A stretch of 11,249 nucleotides of DNA from Embleya sp040605455 (lineage in GTDB: Bacteria > Actinomycetota > Actinomycetes > Streptomycetales > Streptomycetaceae): positions 1 through 11,249 of the forward strand of contig NZ_JBEXCV010000218.1 in the NCBI RefSeq assembly GCF_040605455.1, written 5' to 3'. The position numbers were made by a program, and so were the translations under genes. Shown one piece after another: positions 1-7,423 of this stretch; position 1 is the stretch's first letter, and every line of letters begins with the position of its first letter. Under the pieces are notes generated by a model. It searched no databases. It worked only from the letters and a program-made list of their open reading frames with translations, and was not told the origin of the DNA.

Positions 1-69
1 CCTCCCGCGGTCGGGGCCGGGGGGGGCCCCTTTTTCCCCGCCGTCTCTTTTTCGTTTTTTTTGATTTGC
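1..69. other. Low-complexity contig edge, no gene
   Basis: This stretch consists of runs of G, C and T (G8 followed by C4, T5, C4, then T5 and T8) and is unlike the balanced high-GC coding DNA that follows. No reading frame or site is credible. The segment at 39-49 contains GTCTCTT, which resembles part of a transposase adapter end. I infer an assembly or sequencing artefact at a contig end rather than genomic sequence. Confidence 0.6.
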
Positions 70-90
70 GTCGGCCCCGGTGGGGCCGAC
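70..90 (-). terminator. Hairpin downstream of the alpha/beta hydrolase gene
   Basis: A perfect 9-bp stem (GTCGGCCCC at 70-78, GGGGCCGAC at 82-90) encloses a 3-nt loop. It starts 23 bp past the stop codon of the minus-strand hydrolase gene at 114. No U-tract follows on the minus strand, but actinobacterial terminators often lack one. It is the most likely transcript end for the hydrolase gene. Confidence 0.6.
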
Positions 91-113
91 GAACGTCATG
101 TACCGCTACCGCC

Positions 114-1055
114 CTACAGGGTGCTGTCGTGCGGGTCGATCGTGTCCAGAACGAAGTCGCGGACCGCCTCTGCGAATAGCTCGGGTTCCTCCATATGTCC
201 CATGTGACCGCTGTTCTCCAGCACCAGCAGCCCCGAGTCCGGGATGAGTTCTGCCAGTTCGAGACCCCAGCGCATGCCGCAGATCACGTCGTGGCGACCC
301 ACGACGACCAGCGCCGGTACCGTCAGTTCCTTGAGCGCGGCGCGATCGTCGACGGCGTCGGGAACGAGGTCCTCGTCCAGACCGGAGATGTATGTGGCCC
401 GCACGGCATCCCGGAACGGGGACAACCGTTCCTCGTTGCCCCAGTAGTCGGCGAAGTACGACGGCAGCACGCCCCGGGCAACCGCTTCGGTCTGCCTGTC
501 GTCGGATATTGCGCCGATCGCCGCGAACGCGGCCATCACATCAGGCAGCCCCGGGTGGCCGGCATGCCTCGTGGCGAACGCCTCGACCATGCGGGCGGCC
601 TCCGCACCGTGCTCGGGGCCGGTGACCGGCGCGCCCTCGTACAGTACGACTCCCCTTAGCTGCTCAGGGCGATGCAAGGCGTGGTAGGCCGCCACGAACG
701 CGCCGTGCGAGTGCCCCAAAAGGTATACCTCGGGCACGTCGAGCCGTCGGATCAGTGTCTCCAGGGAGCTGCTGTAGCGCTCCCGCGTGTACCCGTGCGG
801 GTGTGACGGCAGGCGGCTGTCCCACGTGGTGCCCAGGGGCTCGACGTACACCATGGTCAGGTGTTCCTCGAGGGCAGGCATGCGCATGTATTCCCAGTGG
901 ATTCCGGGGCCGCCGGCGTGCGCCACGCACACCGGGCCGTTGCCGTGGACGTGGTAGCGCTGTACCACGTCGGCCAGTCGATAGGTGTGGACGCCGGGGG
1001 AAAGCGGCTCGGTGTCGGGCGGGAGGGCAAGGTTGTGTGCGCGTGTCGAGTCCAT
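114..1055 (-). CDS. Alpha/beta hydrolase, proline iminopeptidase-like
   Basis: This encodes a 313-aa cytoplasmic serine hydrolase of the alpha/beta fold. The oxyanion motif HAGGPG (residues 46-51) matches the HGGPG of prolyl iminopeptidase-type enzymes. The nucleophile elbow is GHSHG (114-118, Ser116), the acid is probably Asp256 in GRHD, and the base His284 lies in SGHMGHMEEPE. A cap of about 90 residues separates the elbow from the acid. The frame is open for another 92 codons upstream, but that part runs into the sigma-factor gene. ATG 1055 has GGAGGT four bases upstream and fits the family length, so I chose it. It lies 122 bp downstream of the ECF sigma gene on the same strand, with its own candidate ECF promoter. 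The substrate is unknown; peptidase, esterase or lactonase activity are all possible. Confidence 0.9.
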   Translation of the reverse strand: MDSTRAHNLALPPDTEPLSPGVHTYRLADVVQRYHVHGNGPVCVAHAGGPGIHWEYMRMPALEEHLTMVYVEPLGTTWDSRLPSHPHGYTRERYSSSLETLIRRLDVPEVYLLGHSHGAFVAAYHALHRPEQLRGVVLYEGAPVTGPEHGAEAARMVEAFATRHAGHPGLPDVMAAFAAIGAISDDRQTEAVARGVLPSYFADYWGNEERLSPFRDAVRATYISGLDEDLVPDAVDDRAALKELTVPALVVVGRHDVICGMRWGLELAELIPDSGLLVLENSGHMGHMEEPELFAEAVRDFVLDTIDPHDSTL

Positions 1056-1094
1056 CGGGACCTCCGGGTGACAGGGGGCTTCTGACACCGACAC

Positions 1095-1118
1095 GACGTT
1101 CGGCGGGCTGACAAGTTC
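1095..1118 (-). promoter_or_regulatory. Candidate ECF-type promoter for the minus-strand hydrolase
   Basis: Read on the minus strand, a GAAC -35 core (1115-1118) is followed by a 16-bp spacer and a CGTC -10 core (1095-1098). This resembles the GGAAC/CGTC pattern of many ECF promoters. Transcription would start near 1088, about 33 nt before the ATG at 1055. An overlapping TTGTCA could be a housekeeping -35 instead, but it has no good -10 partner. This is inference from a short motif. Confidence 0.35.
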
Positions 1119-1177
1119 GGTGGCTTTCGTGTGATCGCGCACACAGCGATTCGCGCACCGAAGAAGGGCCCGGTCGC

Positions 1178-2143
1178 TCAGCCGGCAGGTGACGACGGCG
1201 CTGCCTGCGGCCGGGAAGCGTGGTAGAGGGAGATCCGGTCCACACGACCGCGGTCCAGCGTCATGATCCAGGCGACACCCGGGGGGCAGTGGTTCGGATC
1301 GTCCGCCGGGTTGATCAATTCCATCTCCCACACGACCAGGGACCGACCGGCCACGATGTGGACCGGTCGCTGGCGTACGCCGGCCGAAAGGTCGCAGTCC
1401 ATGCCCGTCAACAGGACGTCGGCACCGCCGAGCCGCTCGCCGCCGACCAGCAGCGAGACGTCGGCGGCGTAGCGGTCCTCGACCACCTTGTCGAAGTGTC
1501 CCCGTTCGGCGGCCGCGAGTGTGTCGTGTGCTTCCTGCCAGGATGCCTGCCTACGGCGTGTCACGTCCTCGTGGGCCGACTCCGCCGTGGCGGCCAAGGC
1601 CTGGGCCAACACTGTGCGTGCCTGGCTGAGCCGGCTGCGCACGGTGCCGATGGGCACGGCGCAGGCTTCGGCGATCTGCCGGTACGAGGTGATCCCGGTG
1701 GAGAAGTACCGCAGGACGACCGGTAGGCGCAGCGCTGGTGACAGTGCCTCGACCGCCTCCCAGACCCAATCCCGCAACGCGTGGCTCTGCAATACCTGTT
1801 CGGGGCCGGCGCCGTCAGGGGGCAGCGGTACATCCTCCACGGGCTCGACCCGCCGGGAGGCGCGCAGCAGGGTCCGGCAGTTGTTGCGTACCACCATGCG
1901 CAGCCACGGCCCCACCGCCTGTGGATCACGGATGTCCACGATCCGCCGCAGCGCCACCAGTGCCGTCTCTTGCATGACGTCGTCCACATCCGGACCCGGC
2001 CCAAGCAGGCTGAGCGCCACCGCGCGCATCCCGGGCCTGTGCCGCTCCAACAGCAGGGCGAGAGCCGACACGTCGCCCGCTTGGGCCGCCAGGGTGAGTG
2101 CCGCGTCCTCTCCCGGCCCGGTAGCCGGCGGTGCGCCGCTCAT
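1178..2143 (-). CDS. ECF sigma factor with C-terminal SnoaL/NTF2-like domain
   Basis: This encodes a 321-aa extracytoplasmic-function RNA polymerase sigma factor. Region 2 spans about residues 24-95 (DVDDVMQETALVAL, then PWLRMVVRNNCR). Region 4 spans about 126-180 (LSPALRLPVVLRYF, SYRQIAEA, GTVRSRLSQAR). A further roughly 110 residues (205-312) look like a SnoaL/NTF2-like domain, as in ECF groups that use a fused C-terminal domain in place of a separate anti-sigma factor. The DGGGR and NPDKL motifs of ECF41 are not seen, so I do not assign that group. The open frame begins at 2449, but ATG 2143 has an AGAAGGG ribosome binding site and starts close to region 2. No anti-sigma gene is adjacent. 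Flanking hydrolases on both sides are likely targets. Confidence 0.92.
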   Translation of the reverse strand: MSGAPPATGPGEDAALTLAAQAGDVSALALLLERHRPGMRAVALSLLGPGPDVDDVMQETALVALRRIVDIRDPQAVGPWLRMVVRNNCRTLLRASRRVEPVEDVPLPPDGAGPEQVLQSHALRDWVWEAVEALSPALRLPVVLRYFSTGITSYRQIAEACAVPIGTVRSRLSQARTVLAQALAATAESAHEDVTRRRQASWQEAHDTLAAAERGHFDKVVEDRYAADVSLLVGGERLGGADVLLTGMDCDLSAGVRQRPVHIVAGRSLVVWEMELINPADDPNHCPPGVAWIMTLDRGRVDRISLYHASRPQAAPSSPAG

Positions 2144-2419
2144 GGGTTGCCCTTCTTGTCGTGACACTCGTATTCCCTGTTCTTTTCCGCGCCCTCGACG
2201 ATTGTCGGGACGGGTGGCCGCCTTCCCGGTGGCGGAGACCGGCCCGATCCACTCTGGCCGCCCGGAGGGCCCACGTACATAAGTCGGTTGACCATTTGGC
2301 AGCAGGGGCCTGCGGCGATCGTCATGACGCAAGGGCTCTACGTGGATCTTTGTCCGCTCGGATGTGTCCGGAGTCCGGGCGTCGTCACCGAGCGTCGGAG
2401 CCTGTGCACCGCGATGGGG

Positions 2420-2458
2420 CGGCCACATTGGGTCAGCGGTGCCGGCCACATTAGGTCA
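2420..2458. repeat. Tandem 16-bp direct repeat, possible regulator box
   Basis: CGGCCACATTGGGTCA (2420-2435) recurs as CGGCCACATTAGGTCA (2443-2458) with one mismatch. The copies start 23 bp apart, about two helical turns, and end 94 bp before the GTG at 2553, upstream of its candidate promoter. Such spacing suits two protomers on one DNA face. A remnant of an IS end with repeated GGTCA/TGGCC boxes (IS21-like ends have related repeats) is an alternative. Confidence 0.5.
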
Positions 2459-2495
2459 TTCGACTGTCGCCCTCCGCCGATGCCCGACCGATCCT

Positions 2496-2521
2496 GGAAC
2501 GGTCACCCGTGTGCCGGTGTC
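2496..2521 (+). promoter_or_regulatory. Candidate ECF-type promoter for the plus-strand hydrolase
   Basis: GGAAC (2496-2500), a 17-bp spacer and TGTC (2518-2521) resemble an ECF -35/-10 pair. Transcription would start near 2528, about 25 nt before the GTG at 2553, and would keep the GGAGGAAA ribosome binding site. The similarity to the motif before the other hydrolase supports common control, but both motifs are short. Confidence 0.35.
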
Positions 2522-2552
2522 GGATGATCGTCGTGCTCGGAGGAAACCAGCC

Positions 2553-3359
2553 GTGAACCGTACTCCCGTCGTCTTCGTCCATGGTGCGTGGCTGCATGCG
2601 CTGTCCTGGGAGTCATGGGCCGAGCGCTTCGCGAGCCGAGGGTTTCTCACGCTCTCCCCCGGCTGGCCGGGGGAAGCCACGACTGCCCGGGGCGTCCGCG
2701 AATTCCCCGGGGCGCTCGGCGGTATCGGCCTGGACGCGCTGACCGATCACTACGCCACGATCGTGCGGTCGTTCGATGTTGCGCCGGTGATCGTCGGCCA
2801 CTCGGTCGGCGGGCTGATCGCGCAGCATCTCGTCGGCGCCGATCTGGGCCGGGCTGCGGTGGCCATCGCCTCCGCCCCGATCAACGACGTCCCTTGGCCC
2901 GCCGTGCCGGATCGGCTGTGGACTCCCGCCCGAACCGACGACGCCGACCGGTTGTCGTTCCTGTCCCCGGGACGGTTCCACCACGTCGTCGCGAACACCT
3001 CCACCACGGAGGAGTCCGACCGGCTCTTCGAACGCTATGTGGTGCCGGCGCCGAGCCGCCTGCTCGCGGATCTCGGATGCGCGAGCGGGGCGCGCGGCCC
3101 GCGCACCGCGGTGGACGTCGCCAACCCGGGTCGGGGCCCGCTCCTGCTGATCTCGGGCCAGGAGGACCGGCTGGTGCCCGACTCCATCACCCGCGCGGTC
3201 TACAAGGAGTACGGCGATTCGACGGCGGTGACCCACCTGAAGCAGTTCGCGGACCGCGCCCACTCGCTGATCGTCGACGGCGGATGGCGGCCGGTCGCCG
3301 ATCACGTGCTCGACTGGCTCGACCAACAGGGCATCCGCGCCGTCTCGAACGACGCCTGA
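2553..3359 (+). CDS. Alpha/beta hydrolase
   Basis: This encodes a 268-aa cytoplasmic alpha/beta hydrolase of the compact esterase type. The oxyanion motif FVHGAW is at residues 8-13, the nucleophile elbow GHSVG at 82-86 (Ser84), the acid probably Asp205 in GQEDRLVP, and the base His237 in DRAHSLI. The frame is open from 2364, but the upstream residues are not family-like. The GTG at 2553 has GGAGGAAA seven bases upstream and places the first beta strand directly after the start. It differs in oxyanion motif and length from the hydrolase at 114-1055, so the two are not recent duplicates. It is divergent from the ECF sigma gene and converges on the LAL regulator. A 70-bp gap follows, with no clear terminator. 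The substrate is unknown. Confidence 0.9.
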   Translation: MNRTPVVFVHGAWLHALSWESWAERFASRGFLTLSPGWPGEATTARGVREFPGALGGIGLDALTDHYATIVRSFDVAPVIVGHSVGGLIAQHLVGADLGRAAVAIASAPINDVPWPAVPDRLWTPARTDDADRLSFLSPGRFHHVVANTSTTEESDRLFERYVVPAPSRLLADLGCASGARGPRTAVDVANPGRGPLLLISGQEDRLVPDSITRAVYKEYGDSTAVTHLKQFADRAHSLIVDGGWRPVADHVLDWLDQQGIRAVSNDA

Positions 3360-3429
3360 ACACGCCGCGACCCACGGCCGCACATCCCCTACCCCCGGTC
3401 CGTACATCACCACGCCCGGCGCCAACCGC

Positions 3430-6216
3430 TCAAAGGTGCGGAGCATCGCCCAGCCTTCCCAACGCGTCGCGCAGTGCGGCGCGCGAGGTGATGCCCAGTT
3501 TGGGGAACACCCGGTAGAGATGGGAGCTGACCGTGCGCGGTGACAGGTGCATCCGTTCCCCTATCTCCTTGTTGGTCAGGCCGCCGGCGGCAAGGTCCGC
3601 GATTCGGCGTTCCTGCCAGGTCAGCGCGGCGAGGTGCGCCGGGGAGGCCACCGTGGACGCACCTGTGGCCCGGAGTTCGGCCCGGGCCCGCTCTATCCAC
3701 GTGGGCGCGCCGAGGCGTTCGAAGGTCTTGACGGCCAGGGTGAGCGGCGGCCGGGCGGCTTTACGTCCTTGGGTGTGTCGCAGGTGGATGCCGTGGGCGA
3801 GGTGGATGCGGGCGAGTTCGAAGGGGAAGTCGGTGGCGGTGGGGTAGTTTTCGGCGCGGTCGTACAAGTGGTCGGCTTCGGTGGGGTCGGTGGCGGTCAT
3901 GGCGAGCGCGCCGTGGGTGACGAGGGCTAGGCGGGGGGAGATGTCGGGCAGACCGGCGTCGCGGGCGGCGAGGGCGTGGGCGCGGGCTTGTTCGGAGCGG
4001 CCGGTGTGGAGGGCTGCTTCGACGAGGTCGAGGAGGGTGCGGGAGGCTTGGTGGGCGTAGGGCGTGAAGGTGCCGGGGGCTGTGATGCCGATGGCGTGGA
4101 GATAGGCGGCTTCGTAGTCGCCTTCGGCCAAGGCGGCGGTGGTGCCGACGGCGTCGGTGATCTGGGTCAGAAAGCCGATGCCGCGGGGGCGGGCCCAGGC
4201 GTCCACGGTGGCCTGCAGTTCCCGGGCACGTTCGACGTCGCCGCGCAGGGCGGCCAGCAGACCCAGATACGCACGGGTGTGATGGGCGAACAGCACGTGC
4301 TCGCGCGTAGTCGTCAGGTCCAGGCAGCGCTGTCCGGTGCGCTCGGCCTCGCCCCACTCACCGACCGTGATCTGGTCGAGCATGATCAGATGCAACATCG
4401 TCATGGCGTTGGCTACGGCCCCGGTCTCCACCTCCCGGTCCACGGTGCGCTGTAGATACGGCCGGTACCGGTCGAGGATGTCCAGGTGATAGGCGGCGAC
4501 CCCCAGTCGCGTCACGTCCCACGGTTCGAGTTCGCGCAGGTCAACAAAGGTAGCGTCCACCCGCCCGTGCACACCCGCGCCGCGCCGCACCACATCTCCC
4601 CAGGCATCCTGATAGATGTGCGAATGGGGGGACACCAAATCGCCCAGCGAAGCGAGCAGTTCATGGGTGCGCTCCCAGGCGGTCTCGTCACTCGCGTACT
4701 GGTCGATGGCCAGTAGCAGGTTGACCAGCCGGGTGAGCACCTCGTTCGGCTCTCGCGTTGCGCCGTCACGCGTGTTCTCGATGCCGTCGCGAATGTTCTC
4801 GATCGCCGCGACGACCTGACGCTGCGAGGACCGTACGTCCCCATCCTCGTACAGCGCGGCATAGGCCGCAGTGACCACCGAGACTGCGGACTCGGTCTTT
4901 CCGGAGGGCGTGTCGGAGCGGACCAGCCGCCGGGCCTGATCCAGCAGGCCCGCGTGCCCGGCGATGAACGCGGCGTCGCCCAGCCGCCGGGACCGTTCCT
5001 CGTGGCTCTCGCTCAGCTCCGCGGCCCGGGTCAGCCAGGCCACGGCAGCCACCGCGCCGCCCCGTCGGATGGCGGAGTCCGCGGCTTCCTCCAGCATCGA
5101 CGCGACGTGTTCGTCGGGGTCGACCACCGAAGCCGCCAGGTGCGTGGCCCGCCGTTCCGGATCCTCACGGTGCACCTGGGCAAGGACGACATGCGCCGCG
5201 CGGCGCTCGTTGGGGGTGGCTGTCTGGACAGCGGTCGAACGCACCAGGGGATGTCTGAAGAGGAAGTCGCCGGTGAGCGGATCGACGTCCAGCAAACCAC
5301 GATCCGCAGCCTCGTCGACATCCCGCATGCGGTATCGGATGCTCCTCGGGTGGTCGGCCGCCGTACCGGTACCGACACCGTCCAGGGCGCCGCGCAGCAA
5401 CTCCGCGCGGACTGCGTCGTCGAGGGACTGGATCCGGGAGCCGTACACGTGCTGCAAACGCTGGGGCAGCGAGATGCCGGTGTAACCGAACAGTTCCTCG
5501 GCGGTGCGTGCGGCCCGATTGCTTCGCACGTACGGCGGCAGTTCCAACAGAGCCAGCGGATTTCCCTGCGCCTCGCTCAAGACCAGACTGCGGATTCGAG
5601 GGTCCAGCCCGGGGAAATGCATGTCCAGCAGTTGCTGGGAGGCCTTCTCCGACAGGGTGGTCACCGCCAGTTCCGGCAGCGCGGCGGTGTCGAAACCCGA
5701 GGGCAGGTCGGAGCGCAACACCACGACCAGCTTCACCGAGCTGCCGGTGAGCCGGCGGCCCACGAACCCGCACACTTCGGTGCTTGAGGCATCCAGCCAC
5801 TGGCCGTCATCGAGCACCAGCAGAAGGGGCATTTGTGACGCAGCGAGCGAGAGCACATCCAAAACGGCGATACCGAGGGTCATGACGGAAGGGGGCGCGC
5901 CCGCGCTCCTGCCGAAGACGACGTCGAAAACCTTACGGTGGACATCGTCCAACTGGTCGATATGGGACAGCAGCGGATACAGGAACTGATGCAGGCCCGC
6001 GAAGGGCAGCTCCGACTCGGCCTCGACCCCTGCCGCCCGGATCACCCTGTGTTTCTCGTCCACCGCCACAGCGGCCACGTGTTCCAGCAGAGCGCTCTTG
6101 CCCACACCCGTGTCACCCCGCAACACGAGGGCCCGGCCTCCCGAGGCCGTTACGAAGTCGGAGAGCACCCCCTGTTCGCGTTCACGGCCGACCATGCTCT
6201 GACCGATCGACTCCAT
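3430..6216 (-). CDS. LAL-family LuxR transcriptional regulator with AAA ATPase domain
   Basis: This encodes a 928-aa large ATP-binding LuxR-type regulator, the MalT-like signal-transduction ATPase class common in actinomycetes. VGREREQ opens the ATPase domain. Walker A is GDTGVGKS (residues 34-41) and Walker B LLLVLDD (131-137), followed by GQWLD where AHWLD is more usual. A long helical region with tetratricopeptide-like character follows. A LuxR helix-turn-helix closes the protein (about 865-922: LTWQERRIADLAAGG, LTNKEIGERMHLSPRTVSSH). The frame can start at GTG 6225, but a purine-rich AAGGGAG sits only 8 nt before ATG 6216 and would collide with the GTG, so I prefer 6216. It is divergent from the dehydrogenase across about 380 bp holding a 26-bp dyad, which suggests it may activate that gene. 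The inducer is unknown. Confidence 0.93.
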   Translation of the reverse strand: MESIGQSMVGREREQGVLSDFVTASGGRALVLRGDTGVGKSALLEHVAAVAVDEKHRVIRAAGVEAESELPFAGLHQFLYPLLSHIDQLDDVHRKVFDVVFGRSAGAPPSVMTLGIAVLDVLSLAASQMPLLLVLDDGQWLDASSTEVCGFVGRRLTGSSVKLVVVLRSDLPSGFDTAALPELAVTTLSEKASQQLLDMHFPGLDPRIRSLVLSEAQGNPLALLELPPYVRSNRAARTAEELFGYTGISLPQRLQHVYGSRIQSLDDAVRAELLRGALDGVGTGTAADHPRSIRYRMRDVDEAADRGLLDVDPLTGDFLFRHPLVRSTAVQTATPNERRAAHVVLAQVHREDPERRATHLAASVVDPDEHVASMLEEAADSAIRRGGAVAAVAWLTRAAELSESHEERSRRLGDAAFIAGHAGLLDQARRLVRSDTPSGKTESAVSVVTAAYAALYEDGDVRSSQRQVVAAIENIRDGIENTRDGATREPNEVLTRLVNLLLAIDQYASDETAWERTHELLASLGDLVSPHSHIYQDAWGDVVRRGAGVHGRVDATFVDLRELEPWDVTRLGVAAYHLDILDRYRPYLQRTVDREVETGAVANAMTMLHLIMLDQITVGEWGEAERTGQRCLDLTTTREHVLFAHHTRAYLGLLAALRGDVERARELQATVDAWARPRGIGFLTQITDAVGTTAALAEGDYEAAYLHAIGITAPGTFTPYAHQASRTLLDLVEAALHTGRSEQARAHALAARDAGLPDISPRLALVTHGALAMTATDPTEADHLYDRAENYPTATDFPFELARIHLAHGIHLRHTQGRKAARPPLTLAVKTFERLGAPTWIERARAELRATGASTVASPAHLAALTWQERRIADLAAGGLTNKEIGERMHLSPRTVSSHLYRVFPKLGITSRAALRDALGRLGDAPHL

Positions 6217-6417
6217 CGTCCCCACTCCCTTCGCCGCCGACCTGATGGTGTGCGCTCTGCGCGCCCACCACCTGGTTCATGGCGAGAATACGTCGTCGCG
6301 CCGTTGGGCCGTGGCCGTGGCGGTTCTTCCGGTTCCCCTCCCACGTCTCGACAGTGTGTGCTGCCGAAAGCTGCCGGCGGGTCGCCGGTGGCCGTACCCG
6401 CCACTCGCGGCACACCC

Positions 6418-6443
6418 AACCGGAAGACTGGAGTCCTCCGGTT
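6418..6443. promoter_or_regulatory. 26-bp inverted repeat, candidate regulator binding site
   Basis: AACCGGA at 6418-6424 pairs with TCCGGTT at 6437-6443. Inside them GACT (6426-6429) pairs with AGTC (6432-6435). Eleven of 13 base pairs of the dyad match; only one flank pair and the centre do not. It lies about 200 bp before the LAL start and 154 bp before the dehydrogenase start, a position suited to an activator site. A transcribed hairpin is the alternative. Confidence 0.5.
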
Positions 6444-6532
6444 TCCACGTCATCCGAACGGCCAAAAATGTTGTTGCCGTTCGCATTCTCCCGCACATGC
6501 CGGATCGGGTTCCAGCGGTGGGACGATCCCGC

Positions 6533-6561
6533 TTCGCATTAAAAGTCTACAGGTGCATACT
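6533..6561 (+). promoter_or_regulatory. Candidate housekeeping-type promoter for the dehydrogenase gene
   Basis: TTCGCA (6533-6538) and CATACT (6556-6561) are separated by exactly 17 bp. Each matches four of six positions of the TTGACA/TATAAT consensus. Transcription would start near 6568, about 29 nt before the ATG at 6597, leaving the GAGAGGGAG ribosome binding site in the leader. The proposed -10 lies inside the dyad at 6549-6564. Confidence 0.4.
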
Positions 6562-6571
6562 TGTCTGCAAG
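6549..6571. promoter_or_regulatory. Overlapping dyads, candidate TetR operator
   Basis: ACAGGT (6549-6554), four bases, then ACTTGT (6559-6564) form an inverted repeat with one mismatch. A second one, CTTG-TCTG-CAAG (6560-6571), overlaps it. Short dyads of this sort are typical of TetR-family operators. The site covers the proposed -10 of the dehydrogenase promoter, so binding would block transcription. A near copy of part of it occurs by the tetR start at 8071-8081. Confidence 0.45.
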
Positions 6572-6596
6572 GCACACTTCGAGAGGGAGCCAAGAC

Positions 6597-7397
6597 ATGA
6601 ACCTCAATCTGACCGGAAAGCGCGCGCTCGTCACGGGTTCGAGCGTCGGGCTCGGCGAGGCCACCGCGAAGCTGCTGGCGGCCGAGGGGGCCGCGATCGT
6701 GGTCCACGGTCGCGACAAGAAGCGCACGGAGAAGGTCGCGCAGGAGATCCGCGAGGCCGGCGGGACCGCCACCACGGTGCTGGGCGACCTGGCGGACGAC
6801 GCCACAGCCGTCGAGGTCGCCCGGGCCGCGGTCGCGGACGGGCCCATCGACATCCTCGTCAACAACGCCGGCTTCTACCGGCACCTGTCGTGGGCCGAGG
6901 CCACTCCCGACGAATGGCGCGACACCTACAACATCAACGTGGTCTCCGGTGTGCGGATGATCCGGCAGCTGGTCCCCGCGATGCGCGAACGCGGCTGGGG
7001 ACGGGTCATCACGATCGGCGGCGGCCTCGCCTCCCAGCCGATGAGCACCCACCCGCAGTACAACGCCACCCTGGCGGCGCGGCACAACCTCGCCGTGTCG
7101 CTGGCCCGTGACCTGAAGGGCACGGGCGTGACCTCCAACGTGGTCTCTCCGGGAGCCATCCTCGTCGAGGCTACGAAGGAACTCGTCACCCGGCTCGGCC
7201 CGGCGCGCGGCTGGGGCGAGACCTGGGAGGAGATCCAGCCCAACGCCGTGAACGCCCTGATCCCCAACGACCAGGAGCGCTTCGGCGAGCCGGACGAGAT
7301 CGCGGCCGCAGTCGCGTACCTGTGCAGCGACTACGCGCAGTACGTCAGCGGAGCCACCATCCGCGTCGACGGCGGGCTCATCCGCTCCGCGTTCTGA
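6597..7397 (+). CDS. Short-chain dehydrogenase/reductase with atypical active site
   Basis: This encodes a 266-aa classical-size SDR oxidoreductase, cytoplasmic and presumably NAD(P)-dependent. The cofactor motif TGSSVGLG is at residues 13-20, NNAG at 89-92, the active-site Asn at 114 (YNIN), SPGAI at 184-188, and a typical C-terminal SGATIRVDGG. The active-site Tyr is Tyr155, but the position 13 residues before it, normally Ser, is Gly142. The position four after it, normally Lys in YxxxK, is Leu159 (YNATL). Catalysis may therefore be altered or use other residues. The track of the frame starts earlier at 6561, but ATG 6597 has GAGAGGGAG at -16 to -8. It converges on the TetR gene, a usual arrangement for a repressor and its target. 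The substrate is not deducible. Confidence 0.92.
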   Translation: MNLNLTGKRALVTGSSVGLGEATAKLLAAEGAAIVVHGRDKKRTEKVAQEIREAGGTATTVLGDLADDATAVEVARAAVADGPIDILVNNAGFYRHLSWAEATPDEWRDTYNINVVSGVRMIRQLVPAMRERGWGRVITIGGGLASQPMSTHPQYNATLAARHNLAVSLARDLKGTGVTSNVVSPGAILVEATKELVTRLGPARGWGETWEEIQPNAVNALIPNDQERFGEPDEIAAAVAYLCSDYAQYVSGATIRVDGGLIRSAF

Positions 7398-7423
7398 AAA
7401 CAGCACGGACAAGGCACGGTCGC

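Larger units (their letters stand above)
2144..2552. other. 409-bp divergent intergenic region
   Basis: This gap separates the sigma-factor start (minus) from the second hydrolase start (plus). Frames that remain open here lack family-like sequence, so I read it as regulatory. It contains the tandem 16-bp repeat at 2420-2458 and a candidate ECF promoter at 2496-2521. I could not find a matching ECF motif for the sigma gene itself, so there is no visible evidence of autoregulation. Confidence 0.6.
6217..6596. other. 380-bp divergent intergenic region between LAL regulator and dehydrogenase
   Basis: No credible gene lies here. Open frames on both strands have arginine-rich, shadow-like translations. 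It holds the ribosome binding site of the LAL gene at the left, a long inverted repeat at 6418-6443, and near the right end a promoter overlapped by a smaller dyad. The AT content rises locally around 6465-6480 and 6538-6566. Confidence 0.6.

Noticed and set aside
1056..1331. 92-residue N-terminal extension of the minus-strand hydrolase
   Set aside because: It overlaps the end of the sigma gene and the gap. ATG 1055 has a close GGAGGT.
2144..2449. 102-residue N-terminal extension of the sigma factor
   Set aside because: It runs through the divergent intergenic region with low-quality sequence. ATG 2143 has a ribosome binding site and starts next to region 2.
2364..2552. N-terminal extension of the plus-strand hydrolase
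   Set aside because: The extra 63 residues are not family-like, they cover the direct repeat and promoter motif, and GTG 2553 has a strong ribosome binding site.
3360..3429. Terminator between the convergent hydrolase and LAL genes
   Set aside because: I looked for a hairpin in these 70 bp and found only weak short pairings.
4954..5787. 277-aa plus-strand open frame inside the LAL gene
   Set aside because: It lies opposite the well-supported LAL coding sequence and has no recognisable motif or ribosome binding site.
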